From assembly GCA_933228895.1 (NCBI GenBank), contig OW121852.1:62290872-62354871 (forward strand): a DNA stretch of 64,000 nucleotides, given 5' to 3'. The notes below the pieces were generated by a model that was given only the letters and a program-made list of their open reading frames with translations, was not told the origin of the DNA and made no database searches. This stretch comes from Platycnemis pennipes. Taxonomy: Eukaryota > Arthropoda > Insecta > Odonata > Platycnemididae. The translations under genes and the position numbers were made by a program. Shown piece after piece: positions 1 to 12,723 of this stretch; position 1 is the stretch's first letter; each line of letters begins with the position of its first letter.

Positions 1-1075
1 GAGCTGCGATCTAAGGATTGTTAAACCATGAAGATTATGATTTGTAAAAAATGTATATTTCAACATACACAAAAAGTAGAGGGTAGTTAGCGGTGTTATG
101 GGGACCGTAGAGAATGTAATGGTATTGGGGGTGGAAAATTTAGGAATCATTTTTAAGATATGGCATGGATTATCGATTTATAGTAATTAATTAATTGAAA
201 CTCTCCTTAACATTTCTACTGACCAGATTTCCAATAGGATTCCATTAAGATCACCCGCCATCTGCTCTCATAACCAATTATTCCCTAATTCCTCCTAGCT
301 GTCTCTGTTTTGCTTCCCCTTTCATTCTTGGAGTGGAAGATTCAACAATGCCCCAGTAAGCCACCCCAACTTCGCTGTGCAAAGGATCTGGCCCGCGTAG
401 TTTTGACCTTCCGCTCGCCTCAAAACTACTGTGCGTGCATTAGTGTGTATTTTGTATTTTTGAACCGAGAGAAGAAAACAGACTGGGAAAAAGTTTTTCC
501 CCGAGGGTGCCACAGTGCGCATCCTCTCGTTCTTCTTTTTTTGTATTTCCTGCCAGCCTTCCTGGACGTGGTCTCGCCTCCCCGGGTTCAGGAGAGATGT
601 CGCTCAAAGGCGACACGTCCCGACCGAGGGCCTTAACTTATTGTAGTTCGTGTTGCTGTGTGTGTTCCCTCCGCAACTTCGTCCTCTTCTTCCCGTCAGT
701 CGGTCGGTACCTTTGCGTCGGGCCGCTGCGGTTTTATTCCCCATCCCTCTCAGCAGAGGACTCTCCGGTTTCGGAGGAACCGCGACGGCGTCAAGTGGAT
801 GTCTGTGTGAGTATGCGAGTGTTCCTTTAAGTTTGACGCCATCGGGTTCGCTTGGGAGATGTGCTGGTCCAGTTGCGCCTCACGCGGTTGAATTTGATTA
901 TCCCTCCCACCCACAAAATTGCGGGTAACGCTTTGGCGGACTTGAAACCGATTCCCATTTCCGTTAAGTTTTCCTCAAAGGGCTTCTCCATGGGACAAGG
1001 ATAGGAAGGGTATAGACTCTTTCCTAACGGAGGCACACCTCAATATATTAAGTTTCCACTGGTCCTCCATTCGGG
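1..1075. other. No recognised gene; GC-rich patch at about 440-950
   Basis: AT-rich up to about 300, then a GC-richer patch with overlapping frames of 107 to 108 codons in two plus frames and others on minus. None has a recognisable domain. It could hold an unrecognised exon or promoter. Confidence 0.4.
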
Positions 1076-1159
1076 TGTTTACCCTCGTTTAATAACCCTC
1101 GAGCCTTTTAATTTAAAAAAATTGAAAATTTTGATCTTGAATGGTGAATTGGAAACAAA

Positions 1160-1326
1160 ACGTAGCTTTGTATGTACATTCCTCACACACGTTATTCTGG
1201 CTTCGACCATGGTTTCGACAATTTGCGTGCCATTATAAAATGCCCATGATAATGACATGTAAACTTTATAAACCATGGTCGGAGCCAATAACACGTTTGT
1301 GTGGAACGTACATACAAAGCGACGTA
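1160..1326. mobile_element. Palindromic MITE or foldback element
   Basis: The arms 1160-1217 and 1271-1326 are inverted copies: both contain GCTTTGTATGTAC next to a CCATGGT-containing end (ACCATGGTTT inside, CGTAGC or CGACG outside). They are separated by about 55 bp. It could fold into a hairpin with a stem of about 55 bp, with some mismatches. No coding potential; frames here are shadows of the palindrome. Confidence 0.6.
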
Positions 1327-1497
1327 TCTTTACCATTCCCGTGGTTCCACAAAGTTAAGCCTCAAAATTTAAACCGTGTTGAATGGTGCACATAAAACTG
1401 TAAAAAAATGTTTCGAATCATCGAATAAAGAATCTTATTAAAATAATGAAAACCGAATAATAAAGAATTTATTTTTAATAAATAATTAATTTTTTAG

Positions 1498-1600
1498 GAT
1501 CCGACAGTAAACCGTGAACCCTTTGGTACCTTTCGTTATGAGTAAGCTAACGCTGACGCCGATTTCACTCATCCTTCCTCCGTTTCTTGGCAAGTTCCTA
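1498..1600 (+). mobile_element. S1 SINE, 3' portion only
   Basis: Matches the end of the S1 body (TTGGTACCTTTCGTTATGAG, CTAACGCTGACGCCG, CATCCTTCCTCCGTTTC). The tRNA-like head and most of the body are missing. Confidence 0.5.
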
Positions 1601-1639
1601 ATCACCATATTTAATCACCCACCTGTCATAAATGACTCA

Positions 1640-2830
1640 AATGGACTTAGTTGCCGGTCTCTTCCTTCGAATAACTGCTGCAATTTATATTCAGTTATTA
1701 TGATGTATTATATTATTATTATTTAAAATAGAGTATATTCTAGCAAAATTATGCTAAATGTCCTGAGTCCTTGTACGAGTATAAACATATCTGTATGGAG
1801 AGACTAGAATATTTAGAAGAGCAAAAACTAAACACAGCACCATGAGCCCTTAGAAACCACGTTGCCCATAAAAGTATAGTTATAGACTCTATTACAGATT
1901 ACAGGAGCAGTTTAGGAGCTTTCAGATGAAGTTGTTCCTTTACCCTATCTAGTATTTTTATTGGTGGCACGAGTGAATATTGTACCTACTAAGATTACGT
2001 AATATTTTCTCGGATGTTGTAGATATGCACGGGACGCAGGCAGTTGTTTTTGTCTTGCTCCTACTCTCCCCAAATTTTGATCCTCGTTTTGTTCACATCT
2101 CCTCGGCGAAGGAAACGCTTCCACAAATGTTTTCCTTCTCTTACTGCTTCATCTCCTCCTCCTCCACGCACAGCATCTTTGTCTTATCATCCGGCCTCCT
2201 TCCTCTGTCTCAGACACTCCTCGACCGAAAGGAATTAAGCCGCTTTGGCGCGTATGCTGAGAGAGTCATTAAGAAAGTAGAGGTGCGTGAATGTGTTGGG
2301 TAGGAATCTTATGGGGAAAGAGAGGGAGAGGGTTGGCAAGGAATGGAGTGCGGATTCGTTTCTGGTTTGTATACGGCGTTTGAGCCTTGTTTCCACTCGC
2401 TCGAAGCCTTCTCACAACCCGCCTTCAATTCACTCAACACTTTAACAAACCCTCCTCCTTCACCTCTTCCTTCCTCCCGTGCCGTTGATACGGATGGGGA
2501 TGGCTCATCTTAACCGCCCGCTCTTCCGCCACGCCGAAACAACCGCCTTGAACAAGCGAGGATGGTGGGTCCTCTACCGGGAGAAGGCGTCATTGACACG
2601 CGTAAACTGTATTGTTCCATTGTCGTCTATAAGTTGGTGTGGGGAGTTGAATTGTGACAGTCGGTTTTCCCGCTCGCATTCTCGAGACAAACGTAGGAGA
2701 AGTGTCCCGTTGATTAGGGCGATGTTTACTCGTTACCATGGATCTGTTTTGGTTCCGAATTCTTTGCGCGAGAAAAATGTACTTGAGCATGTCTGTCTTT
2801 GCCTTCCTATTATTATTACTCTATTATTAT
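1640..2830. other. No recognised gene
   Basis: Mixed composition. The longest frame (2479-2904 plus, 141 codons) runs into the LINE A fragment and contains no known domain, so it is not called as a gene. Confidence 0.4.
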
Positions 2831-2835
2831 TTGTT

Positions 2836-2931
2836 AATTACGTTAGTATGATTAGGTTGGCCGATAGAAGAATCTATTTGAGGACTGCATTAAACCAATC
2901 CTAGGATTGTTGACCGATGATAATGATATAT
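2836..2931 (+). mobile_element. LINE family A, 3' end only
   Basis: About 95 bp of the 3' terminus, matching the last 18 codons (LADRRIYLRTALNQS-like), the stop, the perfect palindrome CAATCCTAGGATTG (2896-2909) and a GATGATAATGATA tail. Confidence 0.75.
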
Positions 2932-3667
2932 TATTTGAACCACGGAGGATAGGATGTACTTGGAGGCATTGGAACGTTTGCCTATGGACAATAATGAAGC
3001 CAGAATGGGGGTGCCGAGGAACTATTAGTCCCCACCTACTCTGTACGAACACTTTTTTTTATACGGTCTCATATGGAGACTGTATGTGTATTAATACATA
3101 AATAGCAATGAAATTGTGCACAAATTACATCGCAGCGGCGTCTGTTAATCTCTTTTAGGTTAGTTAATGGACGTATTAATGCATTTGATTCCCCCGGGAG
3201 GTAAACACGCTTACCCGGGCCTACCAAGATAGCCGCTGGCTTCTTAAATTAACTCCAACGCCTCCTCTAGTACATTTCAATCTCCTTAGTTTTAATACGC
3301 GTAGCAAGCAATACCATTCATACAATATGTTTTGCAGATAATCAGGATAAGCACAAGACAACAAGATGTATGTACATTATATAACTGGAAAACTAATGCA
3401 AGAGTGTTCGATTTGATAGAAGCTTAATCACTGCGGCACTCTCCGCTACTCTCTCTTGTTGTTGAGGAAAGCACCTATTACTGAAAAAAATAGTAAAGCC
3501 TTCGTAAACGAGCAGTTAGTCATAAACAGATTTGAAGGAATTTGTGTTCACTAAATCACCCCTTTTATCAGCTATTTTAACTCTTCAGTAACGCTTCTTA
3601 GTGACTGAAAACATTTTTCTCTGACATTATCACCTTCTAATCAGCTGCGGAGAAAAAAAGGGTGTAA

Positions 3668-3999
3668 GTATTCGAAATGTGGTATTACAAAAGAACTAAG
3701 AAGAATTAAGAGGGGTGGGAGGAACGAGAAGTCTGCTTAAAACTTTAAAAAGAAGACGCAACAACTTATTCGGCCGTATCTTGAGATATGATGGCCTGAT
3801 GAAGCCAGTCGTCGAGGGAAAAGTGAACGGGAAGATTCGGGAACGAGAAAAGGCAGGCCTCGTATAGGATATTTAGAACAGGTTGTGAAGGATGTAAAAG
3901 AGAGGAGTTACGAAAATGTGAAGAGGTTGGCCGCTGCAAGAATCGAGTGGAGGGCTGCGTCAAACCAATCCTAGGATTGTTGACCCATGATAATGATGA
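3668..3999 (+). mobile_element. LINE family A, 5'-truncated copy with internal deletion
   Basis: Begins at the FEMWCY-equivalent segment, lacks the KWIDRVTNEE block found in other copies, then continues through the hinge to the VEGKVNG block and the RIEWRAASNQS end. The palindrome CAATCCTAGGATTG is perfect at 3966-3979, followed by GACCCATGATAATGATGA. Confidence 0.75.
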
Positions 4000-5329
4000 A
4001 TCAAGATATTATCGGATCTCATGTTCACGATTATATGGAATTATCGAATCTATCCGCACGTGTCATGCGGTTGGTGATATCGAAACAATAAGTCGACCTT
4101 CCGTTTTAAGAGTTCACCCACTTCGTTTGCAAAGAATCGATACTATTGTGGCTTTTATCTGACGTCCATACTATGCCAACCAGCATTACAAATCCTCCTG
4201 GTCTTCCAAATTTACCGAGGTAACTCTTCCCTACCCAAAACCAGCAATGGTGCTCATCCGATTATGTATCATGCTCGATAGAACACGATCTATCGTCCCT
4301 TTGAGGTCGTAGCAATCCGGAGAGTCACCGTTTACCATGGTTACTCTGCGGGTAAGCCGCTACACATTCCCTAATGGAACCTACTACCTAGAACAAAGGC
4401 CTTGTGTTCGCTTCGTAGCAGCTATCATGAATAGCGATTACCTGTAATCGGTATTCCTGATACATAATTGGCCACCATAGACAGGTAACCATAGATTCCA
4501 ATACTTATACCCCCATCTCTTTCGTAGCGTGTCTACATTCCGTTCATTGAAACAGTTGCCGCTGTGTGACGGGGAAAATGGAATTGGGTCATTTTGTCTC
4601 GAATGCATAATTAATTAGCTATTATGATTGTCATTTTGGAAAACGGAACGCTTTGTTTCGCACTCGGAAACGGCGTTTCGTGGAATTACTTAATTAGTCA
4701 TTCCTTGCTAGCGTAGGTTGAATTGAAAAAGTGAAGCATCATCTAAGGCTAATACGTTTTTTAAATCCCGACTTGACATATGCATTTGCCTTTGTAACGT
4801 TAGCGACTTTTTCCCCTTCTTCATGAATTGGTATAATTAGTATTGGATCCGATAAGTCTGGTTTAAATGAACAATCCATACTTCTTAATGACTCCCATGA
4901 GGGCGGTTAATCATAGTGTTCACATGACGTTCTCCTTCAGCGGTCCACATCTGCTCTCTCTCTTGTACTCACGACCCAACCGACCGACATGCTCTTCTTC
5001 CATTTTTCCGCTTACCTGAATTTTATCGTCCAGCATGATGTTCAAAACTTCCTTATTTCTTATTTACTGTTCCATACACTCTTATTTCCTCCAACAGCCT
5101 CCTCTGTCCAAAATAATGCCGAGTATTTTTTCGCTAAGCTTCCTTTCCATCTATCTTAGATTCTTCTCCCATACCTCAAAAGTTTATCGACAAAGGTTTA
5201 TTGGTATTCTATCGAGTATAGTAGTTTTAATTATGGAATACCACTACTCTGCTTTCTCCCATATTCTTCTATTGAACTTTCTTCCCCTCATTAATTCCCT
5301 CTACATAATAAGCTTAGGTAAATAGAAGA
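4000..5329. other. No recognised gene; possible weak LINE debris
   Basis: Nothing recognisable from 4000 to 5020. From about 5035 to 5325 the plus strand has the pyrimidine-rich look of minus-strand LINE B copies, with a faint EKILGI-like reading, too weak to call. Confidence 0.4.
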
Positions 5330-5905
5330 TGAAAGAGTATTGTTATTTCGGAAGCCGATTAACCGGCAGTGGGCGAAGCAAGGAAGAAATAGTCAGTAGA
5401 ATACCCCGGGCAAAGTGGGTATTCTACCAAAGAAAGAATCTACTTGCAGCTGGAAATACGAGCCTGTAAATAGGGAAACGATTCATCAAAACGTATATCT
5501 GGAGCACTGGAAGTGAGACAAGGACTAACAACAGAAGAGAAGCCAAGGCTAGAAGAATTCGAAATGTGGTGCTAGAGATGAATGATGAAAATAAAATGTA
5601 TCGACCAAGTGACAAATGAAGAAATCAATTCTAAGAAAAGAAAAAAAGAAGCATAACAAAAATCTTATGAAGAATATGACACAACACAACTGGCCGTGAG
5701 ACTTGATGGCCTGATGAAGACAATCGTCGAGGGAAAAGTGAACGGGAATAATGGAAAAGGTAGACCGCGTATGAGATGCATAAACCAAGTTTTCAAGGAT
5801 AAAAAAAGAGAAGAATTGCGTCAGTATAAAAGGATGGCCATTAGAAGAATCGAGTGGAGGGCTGCTTCAAACCATTCCTAAGATTGTTGGCCCATGATGA
5901 TGAGC
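5330..5905 (+). mobile_element. LINE family A, 5'-truncated copy
   Basis: The copy starts within a few bases of the same internal point as the copies at 12122 and 51174. The first two thirds are broken by frameshifts. The last part, 5696-5881, is open for 61 codons and encodes the C-terminus: LMKTIVEGKVNG, GKGRPRMRC, and the conserved end RRIEWRAASNHS. It is followed by GGCCCATGATGATGA. The terminal palindrome is mutated (CCATTCCTAAGATTG). A family B LINE fragment begins about 30 bp downstream. Confidence 0.8.
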
Positions 5906-5934
5906 AGTTAATAAGCAATATTTCTCTGATAGAC

Positions 5935-6290
5935 ACAACTGAAACATGCGAACAAAAGGAGTCGAAAATGAAGACTTGGTCTTTTGAGATGTCGATTTGG
6001 CGAATAGAGAATGAGTAGTCGAATGAGGAAGTGCTAGAGATGACAGGAGAGGAAAGAAAGTTGATTGGATAAATAAGAAGTTGAAAGGACTGTCTTTTGC
6101 GGTCTACTCTGTCTACTCAGTAAGAAGTGATGATGATTTGAGAGACTTGTGAGTGATGATTGCTGGGTAAGCGGGGCTGGGGGAAGGAGCAGAACGGGTT
6201 TTATAGATAAAATAATAGGATGCAGGAAGTATGCGGAACTAAAGGAGTACATCATAGGCATGTCAGGGGCCGTAGGAAAAGTTATCGTCA
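5935..6290 (+). mobile_element. LINE family B fragment
   Basis: A decayed copy of a second LINE lineage. Readable remnants in order are ETCEQKESKM, SFEMSIWRIE, SNEEVLEMTGEERKLIG, then GRSRTGFIDKIIG and KYAELKE. These correspond to the post-palm C-terminal region of RTE-type LINEs, parallel to family A but clearly a different sequence. Several frameshifts and stops make it non-coding. Confidence 0.65.
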
Positions 6291-7127
6291 CGTAAAGTTT
6301 CTTCATCTTTAAAAAATCTTCGCTTCTTGAGCACTTACGAGATACGAGTGTATACCCGTTTTTACTCATTGTTGTAATAGTATGTGCCTATTATTTATAT
6401 GTATTTAATGAAGTCGGTTTACGCAATTTTGCTAGCTATTAGTTAATATGACGAGAGTGAAAAATTGCTTCAGATGATTGCATGTGTAAAAACGTATTAG
6501 TTATAGGGATGTCGACCATCCTTGGTTGTCTAATGTACCTACTTTCCTTTTGTTGTATATGGGGGCCCTAGCGGCTTTGTCTTTCCATCAAATCTTTCCT
6601 ATCATTGCCTGTACTCTACCTCAAATTATCACCTCCCTCCAGCCTTTCATGGTTGCTTGAACTCACCGAATGATCCTCAGAACCTTCCTTACCTCCTTGT
6701 CTCTTCTCCTTCGCGAGAAGGCATCATCTTTTGTCTGTCTGTTTGGGCATTATGAATCATTGCCCCCCCCCTCCGTTTCGTCTCGCGTGTTTTGTCTCAC
6801 CCATATTGTCCTCCGAGGGCCTCTCCTCAATTCCATTCCCTCCCTCGACCTTTTCGTGTGCCCACGACTCCCGAATATCTCTCTCACGATCTTCTCTCGC
6901 TATAGGGTCCTCGAAAGGGTGAGGGAAGGGTACGAGATCGTTCTCTCTGGAGTCGACCGCTCCAATTTCCCTAATTGCCGTTCCCATTAGTGTCGGTCTG
7001 TTTGCCTTCGTGGGCCTCCAGGTGTTGGGCATATAAAGCTACACCTCTCCCCATGCGATTATGGATGCGCGATACTGCGATTATGGTGCGCGATATACGA
7101 TATAAACCCGATATCGCAACGTTGTAT
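6291..7127. other. No recognised gene; short palindromic CGATAT-rich patch
   Basis: Frames on both strands between 6670 and 7030 have no known domain. At about 7045-7125 there are several copies of GCGAT/CGATAT-type sequence just before an S1 SINE, and similar CGATATACGATAT sequence near 7570-7590 after it. The SINE may have inserted into a simple-sequence element. Confidence 0.4.
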
Positions 7128-7430
7128 GTGTTCAGGGGTCGGGTTGTTGAACTGGCAGCTCACCCAGAGGGCCCAGGTTTGAATCTCGGTAGTGGAAGAT
7201 ATTTTTCATTTCTGAGTCGGACCCTACTTAAGTGTTTTGGTGAGAGCGTTCCAGTTCAGTACCCCGTCCGTCGAACGGGACTTTAAGCTGTGGTTCCCTT
7301 GGCGCCTCTCATTAAGACGAGGCTAGTTACGATGCAGGGTTTTTCCCACCCTTCCTCTGTATCCTTCCATTCCTATCTCCTATCCTTGCACCATTTCTCC
7401 AGGGCTGAAGTGCGGGACTTGAATACCTCA
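7128..7430 (+). mobile_element. tRNA-derived SINE, family S1, near full length
   Basis: The head has a tRNA-like B box (AGGTTTGAATCTCGGTAG). The body has CCCCGTCCGTCGAACGGGAC, then CCCTTGGCGCCTCTCATTAAG and a tail GGGCTGAAGTGCGGGACTTG. The same modules occur in the same order in about ten places in the window. Confidence 0.75.
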
Positions 7431-8904
7431 GATAAAGGGGCAAGGTTCAGAGAGTTTGGCTCTCTTATTCTATGAACGCAGTATGTAGACGGCAGCCAAC
7501 GCGATGTATTATACCATGCTATGCGTAACACCACACTCTTTTCGTCATGTGATGTCACGCCAAATACGATAAATACGATATACGATATCAAACTATTTAT
7601 GAAATTTACATTCCGAAGTCGCGAGAATATTTAAAAAGCATTAGCGAATTAAATTGTGGCATTTAGATCTCTTTTTTCCTCGTTACCTACTTTCCTGCTA
7701 GTTAGTTGAAACCTAAAAAGCCTGTCAGTGGTTTAATTTGCCTAGTCGGAGAAGAATTGAATTTGGTGCATTTTGAAGGATTTGCTATAGAAGTGTGTGA
7801 ATGGACTTGTATTTAATAATCCTATACCAATATAATCCCAACTATACGCTCACTTATCTCCAGAATTTTGAATTTGAAGTGAGTATCCGAAGGAAAATAA
7901 ATGTGAGTTACCCTTAATGTGACTCTATACATTACCTAAATTGAATCCAAATATTTTTAATGAAACCGGTCAATGCAGTGATTTGAGCTGAAATGGTTTT
8001 CACAGGAATACGTCGCGTATTTCAAGAATTTTTAGAGTCGTTTTGGTTGTTACGTATGTTCAAATAAGTATTTTTATTGAGTGATGTTGATTTTTTAAAA
8101 CCTTTGTTGACTCATGGATTCACCTTTGGCTACTGATATTCTACGCTATTTTCCTTGCATATCCTCCATAGCCTGCAATATTCCTGCGCAACCTCATACA
8201 AGCGGCTGGCGAATAAAATATAATGCTCCGTATCTCCAGCAAGCTGCTCAGGGATGATATAAAGGGCTTTATTTTATTCTTTTTTCTACGTCGGTCCAGA
8301 ATAACTATTCTCATAGGCTTCTCCACAATTATGGGTTCCAAATAATGCGAATATTATTCGATGTTTTTTCATGGCGTAATACATTTTATGCACCCCTCAG
8401 GTGCTCTTAAAAAGTTTACCCTTCAGTTTTGCCTACGCTTCCAAGTTTATGGGACCTGGAAATGGCTTTTGAATAGTGCTCATGATTGCAGGGCCGCTTC
8501 ACCTTTCAGGAATATAGGTTTACCATACCTTCATTGCCAAATGACTTTCAAGTCAATGTCAGTATCTTTGGCATTAATATCTTAATCCTGGAAGAACGGA
8601 ATCATCATCAGTGTTCTACCAATAACAGTGGATTATGTAGGACTTGTGTCCTGCATAACTGGTGTCTACTGGTGTCATTTCATGCCAATTCTACCTTCAT
8701 CATATCCCATTCAACCATCTAGCGCTGCTTATACCCTATACTAATGCTAATATCCGTACCCTGTGCACTCTAACTCCATATCACATTCACGTGCGCTACT
8801 TCATGCCGTTGAAAGCAAAAACTTTGAAGCCACTTAAAGTTTCTCCCTTCTCTATGAACTGATCAGCGAGGGGTTTTCGTAGATTGTCGTTAAATACTCT
8901 ACTT
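7431..8904. other. No recognised gene
   Basis: AT-rich sequence without a long frame, tRNA-like box or clear repeat. Frames between 8361 and 8862 lack known domains. Confidence 0.4.
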
Positions 8905-9250
8905 TGGATTTTATCCATATACGTATCAGCTCAATCCCAACGCTATTTCTCCCTACAATTTGGCATATTCCCTACCCTTCTAATACCATGATAAATTTTC
9001 TTTTTCATTCTCGTGCTACCTTACCCAGTATTCTACCATCCATAACGATCTTCAATAACAACGTCCTTAAGAACCCGTTTCATCCTATTCTGATTTCCTT
9101 ATTTAAGAAAACAATTTTCCCTCCTCCCCAACCATGTTCAACACCTCTTCATTCTTCCCCCTTCCGGTCCATCGCACTTCCTCCATTATCCTTCAGGAGA
9201 TCCACATTTCTAAGACTTCCTATCTTTTCCTTAAAATCCTTGTCTTAGAT
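8905..9250 (-). mobile_element. LINE family B fragment (minus strand)
   Basis: On the minus strand, remnants read WRKCDG-like, then KNEEVLNMVGEEGKLF, then a decayed WMVEYW-like block and KGREYAKL. The same order occurs in the copy at 5935-6290. A plus-strand 114-codon frame here is an antisense artefact. Confidence 0.55.
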
Positions 9251-9802
9251 CCATACGAAGCATATGCTTAAGAATATCTTATGTTGATTGAGATCGATTG
9301 GTAAGCAGCATTCGTGCTCGTTGTATCATAATTTTATGATTAGATTTCGACAACTTCCGTCTTTTTCGCAATACTGAAGCTTGGCTGGAGGTAATTTAAT
9401 GATTCGCGTACGGTTGTATCTCAGCCTTCCTTCTCCATGTTAGGACGAGTTTATTAGTCTTCATTTCGGGCTCCCCCCCTTCGACATGCTCTCTCCACTT
9501 TCAGTCGTGTCGGCGGAGACGAAAGTTGCGGGAATTCCTTGTTACGGCTCCTCCTGGAATCCAGGCTATGTGAACCCGACGAAAATTGCCGTGTAGCAGT
9601 GGATGTTACCGACTTGGTTCTTGCTTGGGGGCACGAAATTACTCTCCCTTACCCCGTGCTGGTGACGCGGGCAAAAGGGTGCCATAACAATTTCGCGTGC
9701 GCACTTCCCCGGGCAGGATTACTTCCCCTACGTTTAGGAGTTAAGAGTAATTCATTCGAGTCCGAAAAGCTTCGCAATTAAATGCATGTAATAGGAGTCG
9801 AG

Positions 9803-9870
9803 GCCCCGGTAGCTCAACGGCGTGAGGAATTACTTTAAGCCTTACGAGCACGGCAGCTGGGTGTGAGCGA
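9803..9870 (+). mobile_element. S2-type SINE head fragment
   Basis: GGCCCCGGTAGCTCAACGGC looks like a tRNA 5' end and A box, followed by GGCAGCTGGGTGTGAGCG where a B box would be. The rest is absent. Confidence 0.45.
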
Positions 9871-9921
9871 TAATATTTTTCTGTCATCCTCGGCATCACT
9901 AATATTCATCATTCCCAAGAA

Positions 9922-9991
9922 GTACATCTACCCCAAACGACTACGGCTGCAAGCCACCTCGAGGGTGTACGGTGAATTATTACCAAACATG
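9922..9991 (+). repeat. CTACAT-led hairpin repeat, diverged copy
   Basis: TACATCTACC leader, GCTGCAAGCCACCTCGAGGG, TGTACGG and a tail ACCAAACATG. The closing arm of the hairpin is mutated. Confidence 0.5.
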
Positions 9992-9994
9992 AAC

Positions 9995-11734
9995 CACGTA
10001 CTTGAAATAAGGTACGCAGTGATAAAGAATGAGATGTTGCTACGAACATCATGCTGGACACTCACTACAAATCTCGCCCTTAACCCAAAGGTTAACGAAA
10101 TATCCGATAAATGTCTCGAACATACATTAATTATTTTAATAGTTAATGGAGACGGATATGCATAAATCGCCTAAAAATCACTATCATAACCTTATTCCCA
10201 ATCACTTTGGTTAACCCAAAATAATCATAGAGGTGTTGTGTGTGCAGTTGTGTTAACTTACATGCTGTTAGATTTAACTAATCTCTAAAATAAATTGCAA
10301 GACAGGTTTTTACTGATGATGTTAACAACATTTTGTGAAATTTACTATGGTAGACTGGACCAGGATAGTAAAATTAGAGAAACTGATTGACTTGAAACCG
10401 GTGGGCTTGAAATGTCTTTCTTCCCTCCTACAATAAGAGTAATGAATAGTTGTTTCATTCAATAGCATATATTCTATATGTATACAATTTTATGAATGGG
10501 TACCATAGGGTACTGCATGTTGGTATGAGAACCTTAAGCTAACCCAACTAAAATATTTCCGTTTTCTACACTTATCTCTTTATAAATCACATTTAATTTT
10601 TGCTCCTTTCCGTGAACAGAATTCTCCGTAGTTTGCTCACCGTGTCTTAAACATTGGTCATCACGTATTGCTTACAGTAAACGTTTTTGTCACTCAGAAG
10701 AGACTAATATATTATACCTAATCAGATTTATATATCTTTTGATATCGATAACTAGAGGGGCAGGCGCGAATGGTCCTCGCCATTGCCAATTTTTCTTTAG
10801 GAAATTAAAACTTGGAAAGCTAGTAGCGATTGGTGGGGGCGGTAGTGGAGATTTTGCCATTATAGCCCTCTAATTAAAGTCCAATTTATTGCGAGGCTAT
10901 ATTCTTTGGATTCTATTTTTAATTCTGTGGCCTCCAAATCCGATTATGCAGACTACTGAGCAAGTTCAAAAAATATCCTGATAGTAAGTACCGTACGAAA
11001 TCGGTTTAATCCTCTCCTGGAACCAATGCTTCTGACTTCTATCTTTTTAGCTGATGGTACGATTTTCGTTTCTATTTTTTGACCTTCCGTCTCCATCAAT
11101 TACGAATTTTATAATCTTTGTGAGTTGGTTTTGTTTGATTTGCTCAGACTCATTATTGAGTTGATTCAGGTGTTTCCTCCCAGCACTTAATATTGTCTGT
11201 TTATTGTCATGCACTTAAATAACATAGCGAAACGTCAATTTTGAGTAGTGCTGAAAACGTTTGGCATCTATTCCTTCTTTTGAAGATTTTTTCATTTCGT
11301 TTGGGCAGTGATGTGGGTGTTATTACTATTTTATTGCGATTTATCCGTATTAATGTTAAATTACTGAAGGAAGATATCTAATTTGATAATTTTTTTAGAA
11401 AAACATCACATATGAGGTAAAGTGTCAGAAATACGTGAAAAAAGTAATTACGGATATTATGGTAAAAAAACCTCAAAGAAAGTTTTTTTTAAGCAGAAAT
11501 CAGGGAGAGGAAGCGTAGTTTGAATAAAAGCAAAGGGATACTCACGGCTATTAGTTAGAATAAAAGCTGAGTGGGTAGGAATGACGGAAAAGTTAGGTTA
11601 TTTAGATTTATGTGATACAAATTAGGAAATATGCTGATCTGATAAGTGCAGTGAATGCGTAGCTCAGATAGAATATTCCTAACTTTGCCAAGATCTACAC
11701 TTATCCTTGCTGTTAGAGAGTGAAGCATAAGAAA
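9995..11734. other. No recognised feature
   Basis: AT-rich, with no open frame above 70 codons after 10165 and no repeat family recognised. Confidence 0.4.
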
Positions 11735-11966
11735 ATTGGGGGTCGTTAGGTTTGTGTAGTGGTTGGAGAACTGGTCTCCCATACAGATGGACCTGGTTCG
11801 AGCCCTTGTGGTTTCAGATTTTTCAATTGTAAGCGATCCTTACTCGTATGCTGAGTGGAGAGCACTTCAATACTTTGTCCGTCGGACGCAACGTAAAATA
11901 GTGGACCCCTTCGTGACTCAAGAGGAAAAGGCTCTTGCCGACGCCGGTTTTTAACCACCCCTCGTT
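11735..11966 (+). mobile_element. tRNA-derived SINE, family S1
   Basis: Clear tRNA-like promoter: an A-box region TTTGTGTAGTGGTTGGAG and a B box CTGGTTCGAGCCC. The body contains TTGTCCGTCGGACG and CTTGCCGACGCCGG. Short open frames on both strands are incidental. Confidence 0.75.
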
Positions 11967-12121
11967 CACTCCCCGTGAATTCCTGCCTCTTCATAAATGT
12001 TCATATCATTACTGGCGCTGATAATCTCAGCTGTCGCTCTCCTCTACCAACGTCCAAAACAAATAAAAAATTTAATGAATACTAATGATGACTTATTAAA
12101 CTAGTAAAACAAAACATCGAT

Positions 12122-12723
12122 GAGGTGTAAGAGTTCTTTTACTACTGGCATTCCGAGTAACCAGCGATGGACGAAGTAAAAGAGAAATTTCCAGTAGAAT
12201 TGCCGAGGTGAAAAGGGCATTTTACCAAAAGAAGATCCTGCTTACAACTGCAAGTAAAAGCGTGGAAGTGAGGAAAAATTTCATTATAACATGCATCTGG
12301 AGTATTTTACTATATGGTAGCGAAGTATGGACGATAACAGGAGCAGAGAAGTCAAGGCTGGAAGCATTTGAAACGTGTTGCTACCGAAGAATGATGGAGA
12401 TATAATGGACCGACCGATTGGCAAACGAAGAAGTCCTAAGAAGTGTGGGAGAAAAAAGATGCGTAGGTACTGAAAACTCTAAAAAGAAGACGGAACAACT
12501 TAATAGGCCATACCTTAAGACGCAATGACCTAATGAAGGAAATCGTCGAGGGAAAAGTGAACGGGAAGAATGTAAAAGGTAGGCCTCACATGAGATATAT
12601 GGTTCAAGTTGTGAAGGATGTGAAAGAGAGGGATTACGTTGATATGAAGAAGTTGGACGATAGAAGAATCGAGTGGATGGTTGCGTCAAACCAATCCTAG
12701 GAATGTTGACCGATGATGTTGGT
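12122..12723 (+). mobile_element. LINE family A, 5'-truncated copy
   Basis: Nearly the same extent as the copy at 51174-51767. The stretch 12208-12405 is readable: RAFYQKKILLTTASKSVEVR, YGSEVWT and CCYRRMMEI. It is then broken by a TAA where the intact copy has a lysine codon. Later pieces encode NEEVLRSVGEK-like and EIVEGKVNGKN-like segments. It ends with a slightly diverged terminal palindrome (CAATCCTAGGAATG) and GATGATG. No clear target-site duplication was found. Confidence 0.8.

Noticed and set aside
2479..2904. 141-codon plus-strand frame
   Set aside because: Runs into the LINE A 3' end, shows no domain, and composition is mixed.
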